A stretch of 64,000 bases of DNA, from contig NC_091009.1 of assembly GCF_041146395.1 (NCBI RefSeq), positions 3,738,501 to 3,802,500 on the forward strand. The letters run 5' to 3'. This DNA comes from Eulemur rufifrons (lineage: Eukaryota; Chordata; Mammalia; Primates; Lemuridae). This document shows positions 48,576 through 63,570 of this stretch, in pieces (position 1 is the stretch's first letter; each line of letters opens with the position of its first letter). The position numbers were made by a program, and so were the translations under genes. Below the pieces are notes generated by a model. It worked only from the letters and a program-made list of their open reading frames with translations, had not been told where the DNA came from and did no database searches.

Positions 48576-50433
48576 CTCAGACTTCTTGCTTTCTTAGAGT
48601 TTAGAAAGCCTGCAATCCTCCCATGCCATGCGTGAAAGGAAGCTCTACCACTGTGTCCTGCATGAAACCCACGGGCCCATAACCAGAGTATGACAGAGTG
48701 GATTCCCGGGTACAATCCCAGCCCCCTAAACTCCCCCTGCCCGCCTAATGCAGACAGGGCCCGTGCGCTAAGCATAAACAATACCTTTAACAGATAACCC
48801 TAACCCTGAACATAACACCCAACCCTGTTCCTATTTCTCCCCTTAACACGTAAACCTCACCGTGCGCCTAACTTTATCCTCTTATCCTAACGTTAATGCA
48901 TAACCCATTTCCTGAGAACAACCCCTATGCCATAATTCTAACCCTATCTCCTAGTCATCACTGGAACACCTAATCCCTAACCCTAATTCTAAACCGCTAA
49001 CCCTAACCGTAACCCTACCTACAACCCTAACACTGACAGTGACCCTTACTTCTAACCCCAACGCTATGCCTAACAAAAACCCTAACCCTTGACCCTAACC
49101 CCTAAGCCTTACTCTAACCCTTAACCCTAATCCTAATTCTAAACATTAAACCTAACCCTAGCTCTTAAACCTAACCCTAAACCTTACCCTCACGACTAGA
49201 CCTAACCCTGACACTAACATAACACCTAACCCTAACCAGAACCCCTAAAGCTAACCCTGAACCCTATCCCTAACCCTACCAGTAAACTTTAACCCTAAAC
49301 CTAAGCCCAACCCGTAACCCTAATCCTATCCTTTTACCCTAAAACTAACCCCTAAACCTAACCCCTATACCTCACCCTAACTCTAACCCCAATCCTAATT
49401 CTAACCATACCCCTTCATAAAACACTAACTCCTAACCGCTAACCCTAACATTAACCAAAAACCCTAACCACTAATCCCTAACCCTAACGCTTAACCTTTA
49501 CCCTAACCGTTAACCCTCACCTTAAATCTTAACACTGACCCTAACCTTAACCTTTAACTCTAAGCCTAACCCTTAACCCTACAGTAAGGAAGACCCTTAA
49601 TGCTAATGGGATCCCTTATCCCTAACCCTAACACTACAGCTAAAAATAACCCTAACCTTTGATCCTTAAACCTAATCCCTAACACTTACTTTAACCCGAA
49701 ACCCTAACCCTAATCCTAAGCAATAAACCTAACCCTATCTCTTAACCCTAACGCTAGCCCTTACCCTAACACCTAGATCTAACCCTAAATCTAACCTACC
49801 GCCTAAGCTTAACCTTAAGCCCTAATGCTAACTCCAACCCTGAACCCTAAACCTACCCGTAACCCTTAACACTAACCCTATCCGTGAACCTTAACCCTGA
49901 CCCTAACCATTACCCATACCCAAGCATTTAACCCTGACCCTAACCCTAATCCTTAATGATAACCCTAACACTAAACCCTAACCCTAAGCCCAACACTTAA
50001 CCCTAATCCTATCCCTTAACCCTAACCCTAATGCTAACCGCGAAACGTAACCCTAACCGTCACCAGTAAACCTAACCCTAACCTCTAACACAAACCATAG
50101 CACATAACTCTAACCCTAAAACTAACCCTAACCCTAAACCTAACCCTAAACCCTAACTCTTAACCTTAACCCTAAGCGTTAACTCTCACGCTAACCTTTA
50201 GTCCTAACCCTAATCTTAATCTTGAACCCTAAACCTAACACTTAACCTTAACCCTGTACCTAACCCTAACCCCTCATCTGAACCCTAACCGTAAACCTCA
50301 ACCCTAAACCAAAGTGTAACCTTTAAACCTAAGAGTAACATTTAACCGTAACCCTAAGGCCTAACCCTAAGCCCTCACCCTAACACTAAACTTCATCCTT
50401 ACCCTAACCATACTCCTAACCCTAAATCTAATT
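48576..50433 (-). repeat. Array monomer 9 (1,858 bp)
   Basis: Counterpart of monomer 5, with the same 1,858-bp length and the same GGAAGCTC and GTGGATTCCC box changes. Confidence 0.92.
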
Positions 50434-52303
50434 CTCAGACTTCTTGCTTTCTTAGAGTTTAGAAAGCCTGCAATCCTCCCATGCCATGCGTGAAAGGAGG
50501 CTCTACCTCTGTGTCCTGCATGAAACCCACGGGCCCATACCCAGAGTATGATAGAGTGGGTTCCCGGGTACAATCCCAGCTCCCTAAACTCACCCCGCCG
50601 CCTAATGCAGACAGGGCCCGTGCGCTAAGCATAAACAATACCTTTAACAGATAACCCTAACCCTGAACATAACACCCAACCCTGTTCCTATTTCTCCCCT
50701 TAACACGTAAACCTGACCGTGCGCCTAACTTTAACCTCTTATCCTAACGTTAATGCATAACCCATTTCCTGAGAACAACCCCTATCCCATAATTCTAACC
50801 CTATCTCCTAGTCATCACAGTGACACCTAATCCCTAACCCTAATTCTAAACCGCTAACCCTAACCGGAACCCTACCTACAACGCTAACACTGACAGTAAC
50901 CCTTACTTCTAACCCCAACGCTATGCCTATCAAAAACATTAACCCTTCACCCTAACCCCTAAGCCTTACCCTAACCCTTAACCCTAATCCTAATCCTAAC
51001 CATTAAACCTAACCCTAGCTCTTAAAGCTAACCCTAAACCTTACCCTCACGACTAGACCTAACCCTGACACTAACCTAACACCTAACCCTAAGCAGAACC
51101 CCTAAAGCTAACCCTGAACCCTATCCCTAACCCCAGCAGTAAACTTTAACCCTAAACCTAAGCCCAACCCGTAACCCTAATCCTATCCTTTTAGCCTAAA
51201 ACTAACCCTTAAATCTAACCCCTATACCTCACCCTAACTCTAACCCCAATCCTAATTCTAACCATACCCCTTCATAAAACACTAACTCCTAACCGCTAAC
51301 CCTAACACTAACCAAAAACCCTAATCACTAATCCCTAACCCTAACGCTTAACCTTTACCCTAACCGTTAACCCTCACCCTAAATCTTAACACTGACCCTA
51401 ACCTTAACCTTTAACTCTAAGCCTAACCCTTAACCCTACAGTAAGGAAGACCCTTAATGCTAATGGGATCCCTTATCCCTAACCCTAACACTACAGCTAC
51501 AAATAACCCTAACCTTTGATCCTTAAACCTAACCCCTAACAATTACTTTAACCCCAAACCCTAACCCGAATCCTAAGCATTAAACCTAACCCTAACTCTT
51601 AACCCTAACGCTAGCCCTTACCCTAACGCCTAGATCTAACCCTAAATCTAACCTACCGCCTAATCCTAACCTTAAGCCCTAATGCTAACTCTAACCCTGA
51701 ACCCTAAACCTACCCGTAACCCTTAACACTAACCCTATCCGTGAACCTTAACCCTGACCCTAACCATTACCCGCACCCAAGCATTTAACCCTGACCCTAC
51801 CCCTAATCCTTAATGATAACCCTAACATTAAACCCTAACCCTAAGCCCAACACTTAACCCTAATCCTATCCCTTAACCCTAACCCTAACCCTAACCCTAA
51901 TGCTAACCCCTAAACGTAACCCTAACCGTGACCAGTAAACCTAACCCTAACCTCTAACACAAACCATAGCACATAACTCTAACCCTAAAACGAACCCTAA
52001 CCCTAACCCTAACCCTAAACCCTAACTCTTAACCTTAACGCTAAGCGTTAACTCTCACGCTAACCTTTAATCCTAATCCTAATCCTAATCTTCAACCCTA
52101 AACCTAACACTTATCCCTAATCCTGTACCTAACCCTAACCCCTCATCTTAACCCTAACCGTAAACCTCAACCCTAAACCAAAGTGTAACCGTTAAACCTA
52201 AGAGTAACCTTTAACCCTAACCCTAATCTCTAACCCTAAGCCCTCACCCTACCACTAAACTTCAACCTTAACCCTAACCATAATCCTAACCCTAAATCTA
52301 ATT
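50434..52303 (-). repeat. Array monomer 10 (1,870 bp)
   Basis: The first ~600 bp match monomer 6 (CTCTACCTCTG, GCCTATCAAAAACATTAACC). A box indel (CACCCCGCCGCC) shortens the shared open frame. The rest follows the general consensus. Confidence 0.92.
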
Positions 52304-54189
52304 CTCAGACTTCTTGCTTTCTTAGAGTTTAGAAAGACTGCAATCCTCCCATGCCATGCGTGAAAGGAGGCTCGGAGGCTCTACCACTGTGTCCTGCATG
52401 AAACCCACAGGCCCATACCCAGAGTATGATAGAGTGGGTTCCCGGGTACAATCCCAGCCCCCTAAACTCCCCCAGCCCGCCTAATGCAGACAGGGCCCGT
52501 GCGCTAAGCATAAACAATACTTTTAACAGATAACCTTAACCCTGAACATAACACCCAACCCTGTTCCTATTTCTCCCCTTAACACGTAAACCTCAACCTG
52601 CGCCTAATATTAACCTCTTATCCTAACGATAATGCATAACCCATTTTCTAAGAACAACCCCTATCCCATAATTCTAACCCTATCTCCTAGTCATCACTGT
52701 GACACCTAATCGCTAACCGTAATTCTAAACCGCTAACCCTAACCGTAACCCTACCTACAACCCTAACACTGACAGTAACCCTTAATTCTAACCCCAACGC
52801 TATGCCTAACAAAAACCCTAACCCTTGACCCTAACCCTTCACCCTAACCCCTAAGCCTTACTCTAACCCTTAACCCTAATCCTAATCCTAACCATTAAAG
52901 CTAACCCTAGCTCTTAAAGCTAACCCTAAACCTTACCCTCACGACTAGACCTAACCCTGACACTAACCTAACACCTAACCCCCACCAGAACCCCTAAAGC
53001 TAACCCTGAACCCTATCCCTAACCCTAGCAGTAAATTTTAACCCTAAACCTAACCCCAACCCGTAACCCTAATCCTATCCTTTTACCCTAAAACTAACCC
53101 TTAAATCTAACCCCTATACCTCACCCTAACTCTAACCCCAATCCTAATTCTAACCATACCCCTTCATAAAACACTAAATCATAACCGCTAACCCTAACAC
53201 TAACCAAAAACCCTAATCACTAATCCCTAACCCTAACGCTTAACCTTTACCCTAACCGTTAACCCTCACCCTAAATCTTAACACTGACCCTAACCTTAAT
53301 CTTTAACTCTAAGCCTAACCCTTAACCCTACAGTAAGGAAGAACCTTAATGCTAAAGGGATCCCTTATCCCTAACCCTAACACTACAGCTAAAAATAACC
53401 CTAACCTTGGATCCTTAAACCTAACCCCTAACAATTACTTTAACCCCAAACCCTAACCCTAATCCTAACCATTAAACCTAACCCTATCTATTAACCCTAA
53501 CGTTAGCCCTTACCCTAACGCGTAGATCTAACCCTAAATCTAACCTACCGCCTTATCCTAAACTTAAGCCCTAATGCTAACTCTAACCCTGAACCCTAAA
53601 CCTACCTGAATCCCTTAACACTAACCCTATCCGTGAACCTTAACCCTGACCCTAGCCATTACCCCCACCCAAGCATTTAACCCTGACCCTAACCCTAATC
53701 CTTAATGCTAACCCTAACACTAAACCCTAACCCTAAGCCCAACACTTAACCCTAATCTTATCCCTTAACCCTAACCCTAACCCTAATGCTAACCCCTAAA
53801 CCTAACCCTAACCGTCACCAGTAAACCTAACCCTAAACTCTAACATAAACCATAGCACATAACTCTAAACCTAAAACTAACCCTAACCCTAACCCTAACC
53901 CTAAACCCTAACTCTTAACCTTAACCCTAAGCGTTAACTCTTACGCTAACCTTTAATCCTAACCCTAATCCTAATCTTCAACCCTAAACCTAACACTTAA
54001 CCCTAACCCTGTACCTAACCCGAACCCCTCATCTTAACCCTAACCGTAAACCTCAACCCTAAACCAAAGTGTAACCGTTAAACCTAAGAGTAACCTGTAA
54101 CCCTAACCCTAATCCCTAACCCTAAGCCCTCACCCTAACACTAAACTTCATCCTTAACCCTAACCATAATCCTAACCCTAAAGCTAATT
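52304..54189 (-). repeat. Array monomer 11 (1,886 bp)
   Basis: Longest complete copy. The box has an 8-bp tandem duplication of GGAGGCTC at 52,366-52,381, which shifts the open frame found in other copies. It has an extra BamHI site in TTGGATCCTTAAACC near 53,408. Confidence 0.92.
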
Positions 54190-56052
54190 CTCAGACTTCT
54201 TGCTTTCTTAGAGTTTAGAAAGCCTGCAATCCTCCCATGTAATGTGTGAAAGCAGGCTCTACCACTGTGTCCTGCATGAAACCCACGGGCCCATACCCAG
54301 AGTATGATAGAGTGGGTTCCCGGGTACAATCCCAGCCCCCTAAACTCCCCCCGCCCGCCTAATGCAGACAGGGCCCGTGCGCTAAGCATAAACAATACCT
54401 TTAACAGATAACCCTAACCCGAACATAACACCCAACCTGTTCCTATTTCTCCCCTTAACACGTAAACCTCACCATGCGCCTAACTTTAATCTCTTATCCT
54501 AACCTTAATGCATAACCCATTTCCTGAGAACAATCCCTATCCCATAATTCTAACCCTATATCCTAGTCATCACTGTGACACCTAATCCCTAACCCTAATT
54601 CTAAACCGCTAACCCTAACCGTAACCCTACCTACAACCCTAACACTGACAGTAACCCTTACTTCTAACCCCAACGCTATGCCTATCAAAAACATTAACTC
54701 TTCACTCTAACCCCTAAGCCTTACCCTAACCCTTAACCCTAATCCTAATCCTAACCATTAAACCTAACCCTAGCTCTTAAAGCTAACCCTAAACCTTACC
54801 CTCACGACTAGACCTAACCCTGACACTAACCTAACACCTAACCCTAACCAGAACCCCTAAAGCTAACCCTGAACCCTATCCCTAACCCTAGCAGTAAACT
54901 TTAACCCTAAACCTAAGCCCAACCCGTAACCCTAATCCTATCCCTTTACCCTAAAGCTAACCCCTAAACCTAACCCCTATACCTCACCCTAACTCTAAAC
55001 CCATTCCTAATTCTAACCATACCCCTTCATAAAACACTAACTCCTAACCGCTAACCCTAACACTAACCAAAAACCCTAATCACTAATCCCTAACCCTAAC
55101 GCTTAACCTTTACCCTAACCGTTAACCCTCACCCTAAATCTTAACACAGACCCTAACCTTCACCTTTACCTCTAAGCCTAACCCTTAACCCAACAGTAAG
55201 GAAGACCCTTAATGCTAATGGGATCACTTTTCCCTAACCCTAACACTACAGCTAAAAATAACCCTAACCTTTGATCCTTAAACCTAACCCCTAACACTTA
55301 CTTTAACCCCAAACCCTAACCCTAATCCTAAGCATTAAACCTAACCCTATCTCTTAACCCTAACGCTAGCCCTTACCCTAACGCCTAGATCTAACCCTAA
55401 ATCTAACCTACCGCCTAATCCTAACCTTAAGCCCTAATGCTAATTCTAACCCTGAACCCTAAACCTACCCGTAACCCTTAACACTAACCCTATCCGTGAA
55501 CCTTAACCCTGACCCTAACCATTACCCGCACCCAAGCATTTAACCCTGACCCTAACCCTAATCCTTAATGATAACCCTAACACTAAACCCTAACCCTAAG
55601 CCCAACACTTAACCCTAATCCTATCCCTTAACCCTAACCCTAACCCTAATGCTAACCCCTAAACGTAACCCTAACGGTCACCAGTAAACCTAACCCTAAC
55701 CTCTAACACAAACCATAGCACATAACTCTAACCCTAAAACTAACCCTAACCCTAACCCTAACCCTAAACCCTAACTCTTAACCTTAACCCTAAGCGTTAA
55801 CTCTCACGCTAACCTTTAATCCTAACCCTAATCCTAATCTTCAACCCTAAACCTAACACGTAACCCTAATCCTATACCTAACCCTAACCCCTAATCTTAA
55901 CCCTAACCGTAAACCTCAACCCTAAACCAAAGTGTAACCGTTAAACCTAAGAGTAACCTTTAACCCTAACCCTAAGCCCTAACCCTAAGCCCTCACCCTA
56001 ACACTAAACTTCATCCTTAACCCTAACCATAATCCTACCCCTAAATCTAATT
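54190..56052 (-). repeat. Array monomer 12 (1,863 bp)
   Basis: Box variant CCATGTAATGTGTGAAAGCA. The standard BamHI site is lost (GGGATCACTTTTCC near 55,231). It has GCCTATCAAAAACATTAAC like monomers 6 and 10. Confidence 0.92.
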
Positions 56053-57936
56053 CTCAGACTTCTTGCTTTCTTAGAGTTTAGAAAGCCTGCAATCCTCCCA
56101 TGCCATGCGTGAAAGGAGGCTCTACCACTGTGTCCTGCATGAAACCCACGGGCCCATACCCAGAGTACGATAGAGTGGTTTCCCGGGTACAATCCCAGCC
56201 CCCTAAACTCCCCCCGCCCGCCTAATGCAGACAGGGCCCGTGCGCTAAGCATAAACAATACCTTTAACAGATAACTCTAACCCTGAACATAACACCCAAC
56301 CCTGTTCCTATTTCTCCCCTTAACACGTAAACCTCACCGTGCGCCTAACTTTATCCTCTTATCCTAACGTTAATGCATAACCCATTTCCTGAGAACAACC
56401 CCTATCCCATAATTCTAACCCTATCTCCTAGTCATCACTGTGACACCTAATCCCTAACCCTAATTCTAAACCGCTAACCCTAACCGTAACCCTACCTACA
56501 ACTCTAACACTGACAGTAACCCTTACTTCTAACCCCAACGCTATGCCTAACAAAAACCCTAACACTTGACCCTAACCCTTCACCCTAACCCCTAAGCCTT
56601 ACCCTAACCCTTAACCCTAATCCTAATCCTAACCATTAAACCTAACCCTAGCTCTTAAAGCTAACCCTAAACCTTACCATCATGACTAGACCTAACCCTG
56701 ACACTAACCTAACACCTAACCCTCACCAGAACCCCTAAAGCTAACCCTGAACCCTATCCCTAACCCTAGCAGTAAACTTTAACCCTAAACCTAAGCCGTA
56801 CCCGTAACCCTAATCCTATCCTTTTACCCTAAAACTAACCCCTAAACCTAACCCCTATACCTCACCCTAACTCTAACCCCAATCCTAATTCTAACCATAC
56901 CCCTTCATAAAACACTAACTCCTAACCGCTAACCCTAACACTAACCAAATACTGTAATCATTAATCCCTAACCCTAACGCTTAACCCTTACCCTAACTGT
57001 TAACCCTCACACTAAATCTTAACACTGACCCTAACCTTAAGCTTTAACTCTAAGCCTAAGCCTTAACCCTACAGTAAGGAAGACCCTTAATGCTAATGGG
57101 ATCCCTTATCCCTAACCCTAACACTACAGCTAAAAATAACCCTAACCTTTGATCCTTAAACCTAACCCCAAACAATTACTTTAACCCCAAACCCTAACCC
57201 TAATCCTAAGCATTAAACCTAAACCTATCTCTTAACCCTAACGCTAGCCCTTACCCTAACGCCCAGATCTAACCCTAAATCTAACCTACCGCCTAATGCT
57301 AACCTTAAGCCCTAATGCTAACTCTAACCCTGAACCCTAAACCTACCCGTAACCCTTAACACTAACCCTATCCGTCAACCTTAACCCTGACACTAACCAT
57401 TACCCGCACCCAAGCATTTCACCCTGACCCTACCCCTAATCCTTAATGATAACCCTAACACTAAACCCTAACCCTAAGCCCAACACTTAACCCTAATCCT
57501 ATCCATTAACCCTAACCCTAACCCTAACCCTAATGCTAACCCCTAAACGTAACCCGAACCGTGACCAGTAAACCTAACCCTAACCTCTAACACAAACCAT
57601 AGCACATAACTCTAACCCTAAAACTAACCCTAACCCTAACCTTAACCCTAAACCCTAACTCTTAACCTTAACACTACGCGTTAACTCTCACGCTAACCTT
57701 TAATCGTAACCCTAATCCTAATCTTCAACCCTAAACCTAACACTTAACCCTAACCCTGTACCTAAACCTAACCCCTCATCTTAACCCTAACCGTAAACCT
57801 CAACCCTAAACCAAAGTGTAACCGTTAAACCTAAGAGTAACCTTTAACCCTAACCCTAATCCCTGACCCTAAGCCCTCACCCTAACACTAAACTTCATCC
57901 TTAACCCTAATCATAATCCTAACCCTAAATCTAATT
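56053..57936 (-). repeat. Array monomer 13 (1,884 bp)
   Basis: Box has CAGAGTACGATAGAGTGGTT. It has GCCCAGATCTAACC at the BglII landmark and the CCCGAACCGTGACCAG variant near 57,552 that monomer 6 has near 44,437. Confidence 0.92.
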
Positions 57937-59814
57937 CTCAGACTTCTTGCTTTCTTAGAGTTTAGAAAGCCTGCAATCCTCCCATGCCATGCGTGAAAGG
58001 AGGCTCTACCACTGTGTCCTGCATTAAACTCACGGGCCGATACCCAGAGTATGATAGAGTGGGTTCCCGGGTACAATCCCAGCCCCCTAAACTCCCCCCG
58101 CCCGCCTAATGCAGACAGGGCCCGTGCGCTAAGCATAAACAAAACCTTTAACTGATAACCCTAACCCTGAATATAACACCCAACCCTGTTCCTATTTCTC
58201 CCCTCAACACGGAAACCTCACCGTGTGCCTAACTTTAACCTCTTATCCTAACGTTAATGCATAACCCATTTCCTGAGAACAACCCCTATCCCAAAATTCT
58301 AACCCTATCTCCTAGTCATCACTGTGACACCTAATCCCTAACCCAAATTCTAAACCGCTAACCCTAACCATAACCCTACCTACAACCCTAACACTGACAG
58401 TAACTCTTACTTCTAAACCCAACGCTATGCCTAACAAAAACCCTAACCCTTGACCCTAACCCTTCACCCTAACCCCTAAGCCTTACCCTAACCCTTAACC
58501 GTAATCCTAATCCTAACCATTAAACCTAAACCTAGCTCTTAAAGCTAACCCTAAACCTTACCCTCACGACTGGACCTAACCCTGACACTAACCTAACACC
58601 TAACCCTAACCAGAACCCCTAAAGCTAACCCTGAACCCTATCCCTAACCCTAGCAGTAAACTTTAACCCTAAACCTAAGCCCAACCCGTAACCCTAATCC
58701 TATCCTTTTACCCTAAAGCTAACCTCTAAACCTAACGCCTATACCTCACCCTAACTCTAACCCCAATCCTAATTCTAACCATACCCCTTCATAAAACACT
58801 AACTCCTAACCGCTAACCCTAACACTAACCAAAAACCCTAATCACTAATCCCTAACCCTAACGCTTAACCTTTACCCTAACCGTTAACCCTCACCCTAAA
58901 TCTTACCACTGACTCTAACCTTCACCTTTACCTCTAAGCCTAACCCTTAACCCTACAGTAAGGAAGACCCTTAATGCTAATGGGATCCCTTATCCCTAAC
59001 CCTAACACTACAGCTACAAATAACCCTAACCTTTGAGCTTTAAACCTAACCCCTAACACTTACTTTAAACCCAAACCCTAACCCTAATCCTAAGCATTAA
59101 ACCTAACCCTATCTCTTAACCCTAACGCTAGCCCTTACCCTTACGCCTAGATCTAACCCTAAATCTAACCTACCGCCTAATCCTAACCTTAAGCCCTAAT
59201 GCTAACTCTAACCCTGAATCCTAAACCTACCCGTAACCCTTAACACTAACCCTATCCGTGAACCTTAACCCTGACCCTAACCATTACCCGCACCCAAGCA
59301 TTTAACCCTGATCCTAACCCTTATCCTTAATGATAACCCTAACACTTATCCCTAACCCTAAGCCCAACACTTAACCCTAATCCTATACCTTAACCCTAAC
59401 CCTAACCCTAATGCTAACCCCTAAACGTAACCCTAACCGTGACCAGTAAACCTAACCCTAACCTCTAACACAAACCATAGCACATAACTCTAACCCTAAA
59501 ACTAACCCTAACCCTAACCCTAACCCTAAACCCTAACTCTTAACCTTAACCCTAAGCGTTACCTCTCCTGCTATCCTTTAATCCTAACCCTAATCCTAAT
59601 CTTCAACCCTAAACCTAACACTTAACCCTAACCTTGTACCTAACCCGAACCCCTCATCTTAACCCTAACCGTAAACCTCAACCCTAAACCAAAGTGTAAC
59701 CGTTAAACCTAAGAGTAACCTTTAACCCTAACCCTAAGCCCTAACCCTAAGCCCTCACCCTAACACTAAACTTCATCCTTAACCCTAACCATAATCCTAA
59801 CCCTAAATCTAATT
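57937..59814 (-). repeat. Array monomer 14 (1,878 bp)
   Basis: Box has private changes CTGCATTAAACTCACGG and GGGCCGATACCC; later TTTGAGCTTTAAACC near 59,033. Confidence 0.92.
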
Positions 59815-61686
59815 CTCAGACTTCTTGCTTACTTAGAGTTTAGAAAGCCTGCAATCATCCCATGCCATGCGTGAAAGGAGGCTCTACCACTGTGTCCTGC
59901 ATGAACCCCACGGGCCCATACCCAGAGTATGATAGAGTGGGTTACCGGGTACAATCCCAGACCCCTAAACTCCCCCCGCCCGCCTAATGCAGACAGGGCC
60001 CGTGCGCTAAGCATAAACAATACCTTTAACAGATAACCCTAACCCTGAACATAACACCCAACCCTGTTCCTATTTCTCCCCTTAACACGTAAACCTCACC
60101 GTGCGCCTAACTTTAACCTCTTATCCTAACGTTAATGCATAACACATTTTCTGAGAACAACCCCTATCCCATAATTCTAACTCTATCTCCTAGTCATCAC
60201 TGTGACACCTAATCCCTAACCCTAATTCTACACCGCTAACCCTAACCGTAACCCTACCTACAACCCTAACACTGACAGTAACCCTTACTTCTAACCCCAA
60301 CGCTATGCCTAACAAAAACCCTAACCCTTGACCCTAACCCTTCACCCTAACCCCTAAGCCTTACCCTAACCCTTAACCCTAATCCTAATCCTAACCATTA
60401 AACCTAACCCTAGCTCTTAAAGCTAACCCTAAACCTTACCCTCACGACTAGACCTAACCCTGACACTAACCTAACACCTAACCCTAACCAGAACCCCTAA
60501 AGCTAACCCTGAACCCTATCCATAACCCTAGCAGTAAACTTTAACCCTAAACCTAAGCCCAACCAGTAACCCTAATCCTATCCTTTTACCCTAAAACTAA
60601 CCCCTAAACCTAACCCCTATACCTCACCCTAACTCTAACCCCAATCCTAATTCTAACCATACCACTTCATAAAACACTAACTCCTAACCGCTAACCCTAA
60701 CACTAACCAAAAACCCTAATCACTAATCCCTAACCCTAACGCTTAACCTTTACCCTAACCGTTAACCCTCACCCTAAATCTTAACACTGACCCTAACCTT
60801 AACCTTCAACTCTAAGCCTAACGCTTAACCCTACAGTAAGGAAGACCCTTAATGCTAATGGGATCCCTTATCCCTAACCCTAACACTACAGCTAAAAATA
60901 ACCCTAACCTTTGATCCTTAAACCTAACCCCTAACACTTACTTTAACCCCAAACCCTAACCCTAATCGTAAGCATTAAACCTAACCCTCTCTCTTAACCC
61001 TAACGCTAGCCCTTACCCTAACGCCTAGATCTAACCCTAAATCTAACCTACCACCTAATCCTAACCTTAAGCCTTAATGCTAACTCTAACCCTGAACCCT
61101 AAACCTACCCGTAACCCTTAACACTAACCCTATCCGTGAACCTTAACCCTGACCCTAACCATTACCCGCACCCAAGCATTTAACCCTGACCCTACCCCTA
61201 ATCCTTAATGATAACCCTAACACTAAACCCTAACTCTAAGCCGAACACTTAACCCTAATCCTATCCATTAACCCTAACCCTAATGCTAACCCCTAAACGT
61301 AACCCTAACCGTGACCAGTAAACCTAACCCTAACCTCTAACACAAACCATAGCACATAACTTTAACCCTAAAACTAACCCTAACCCTAACCCTAATCCTA
61401 AACCCTAACTCTTAACCTTAACCCTAAGCGTTAACTCTCACGCTAACCTTTAATCCTAACCCTAATCCTAATCTTCAACCCTAAACCCAACACTTAACCC
61501 TAACCCTGTACCTAACCCGAACCCCTCATCTTAACCCTAACCGTAAACCTCAACCCTAAACCAAAGTGTAACCGTTAAACTTAAGAGTAACCTTTAACCC
61601 TAACCCTAATCCCTAACCCTAAGCACTCACCCTAACACTAAACTTCATCCTTAACCCTAACCATAATCCTAACCCTAAATCTAATT
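59815..61686 (-). repeat. Array monomer 15 (1,872 bp)
   Basis: The box has TTGCTTACTTAGAG in place of TTGCTTTCTTAGAG, which puts a stop in the shared - strand open frame. It shares CCCTCTCTCTT (60,985) and CCTACCACCTAATCC with monomer 16. Confidence 0.92.
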
Positions 61687-63570
61687 CTCAGACTTCTTGC
61701 TTTCTTAGAGTTTAGAAAGCCTGCCATCCTCCCATGCCATGCGTGAAAGGAGGCTCTACCACTGTGTCCTGCATGAAACCCACGGGCCCATACCCAGAGT
61801 ATGATAGAGTGGGTTCCCGGGTACAATCCCAGTCCCCTAAACTCCCCCCACCCGCCTAATGCAGACAGGGCCCGTGGGCTAAGCAGAAACAATACCTTTA
61901 ACAGATAACCCTAACCCTGAACATAACACCCAACCCTGTTCCTATTTCTCCCCTTAACACGTAAACCTCACCGTGCGCCTAACTTTAACCTCTTATCCTA
62001 ACGTTAATGCATAACCCATTTCCTGAGAACAACCCCTATCCCATAATTCTAACCCTATCTCCTAATCATCACTGTGACACCTAATCCCTAACCCTAATTC
62101 TAAACCGCTAACCCTAACCGTAACCCTACATACAACCCTAACACTGACAGTAACCCTTACTTCTAATCCCAACGCTATGCCTAACAAAAACCCTAACCCT
62201 TGACCCTAACCCTTCACCCTAACCCCTAAGCTTTACCCTAACCCTTAACCCTAATCCTAATCCTAACCATTAAACCTAACCCTAGCTCTTAAAGCTAACC
62301 CTAAACCTTACCCTCACGACTAGTCCTAACCCTGACACTAACCTAACACCTAACCCTAACCAGAACCCCTAAAGCTAATCCTGAACCCTATCCATAACCC
62401 TAGCAGTAAACCTTAACCCTAAACCTAAGCCGAACCCGTAACCCTAATCCTATCCTTTTACCCTAAATCTAACCCCTAAACCTAACCCCTATACCTCACC
62501 CTAACTCTAACCCCAATCCTAATTCTAACCATACCCCTTCATAAAACACTAACTCCTAACCGCTAACCCTAACACTAACCAAAAACCCTAATTACTAATC
62601 CCTAACCCTAACGCTTAACCTTTACCCTAACCGTTAACCCTCACCCTAAATCTTAACACTGACCCTAACCTTAAACTTTAACTCTAAGCCTAACCCTTAA
62701 CCCTACAGTAAGGAAGACCCTTAATGCTAATGGGATCCCTTATCCCTAACCCTAACACTACAGCTAAAAATAACCCTAACCTTTGATCCTTAAACCTAAC
62801 CCCTAACACTTACTTTAACCCCAAACCCTAACCCTAATCCTAAGCATTAAACCTAACCCTCTCTCTTAACCCTAACGCTAGCCCTTACCCTAACGCCTAG
62901 ATCTAACCCTAAATCTAACCTACCACCTAATCCTAACCTTAAGCCTTAATGCAAACTTTAACCCTGAACCCTAAACCTACCCGTAACCCTTAACACTAAC
63001 CCTATCCGTGAACCTTAACCCTGACCCTAACCATTACCCGCACCCAAGCATTTAACCCTGACCCTACCTCTAATCCTTAATGATAACCCTAACACTAAAC
63101 CCTAACACTAAGCCCAACACTTAACCCTAATCCTATCCCTTAACCCTAACCCTAACCCTAACCCTAATGCTAACCCCTAAACGTAATCCTAACCGTCACC
63201 AGTAAACCTAACCCTAACCCCTAAAACAAACCATAGCACATAACTCTAACCCTAAAACTAACCCTAACCCTAACCCTAACCCTAAACCCTAACTCTTAAA
63301 CTTAACCCTAAGCGTTAACTCTCACGCTAACCTTTAATCCTAACCCTAATCCTAATCTTCAACCCTAAACCTAACACTTAACCCTAACCCTGTACCAAAC
63401 CCTAACCCCTTATCTTAAACCTAACTGTAAACCTCAACCCTAAACCAAAGTGTAACCGTTAAAGCTAAGAGTAACCTTTAACCCTAACCCTAATCCCTAA
63501 CCCTAAGCCCTCACCCTAACACTAAACTTCATCCTTAACCCTAACCATAATCCTAACCCTAAATCTCATT
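61687..63570 (-). repeat. Array monomer 16 (1,884 bp)
   Basis: Shares CCCTCTCTCTT at 62,857 and GCCTTAATGC with monomer 15 at an exact 1,872-bp offset, so the two are probably neighbours by recent duplication. Confidence 0.92.
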
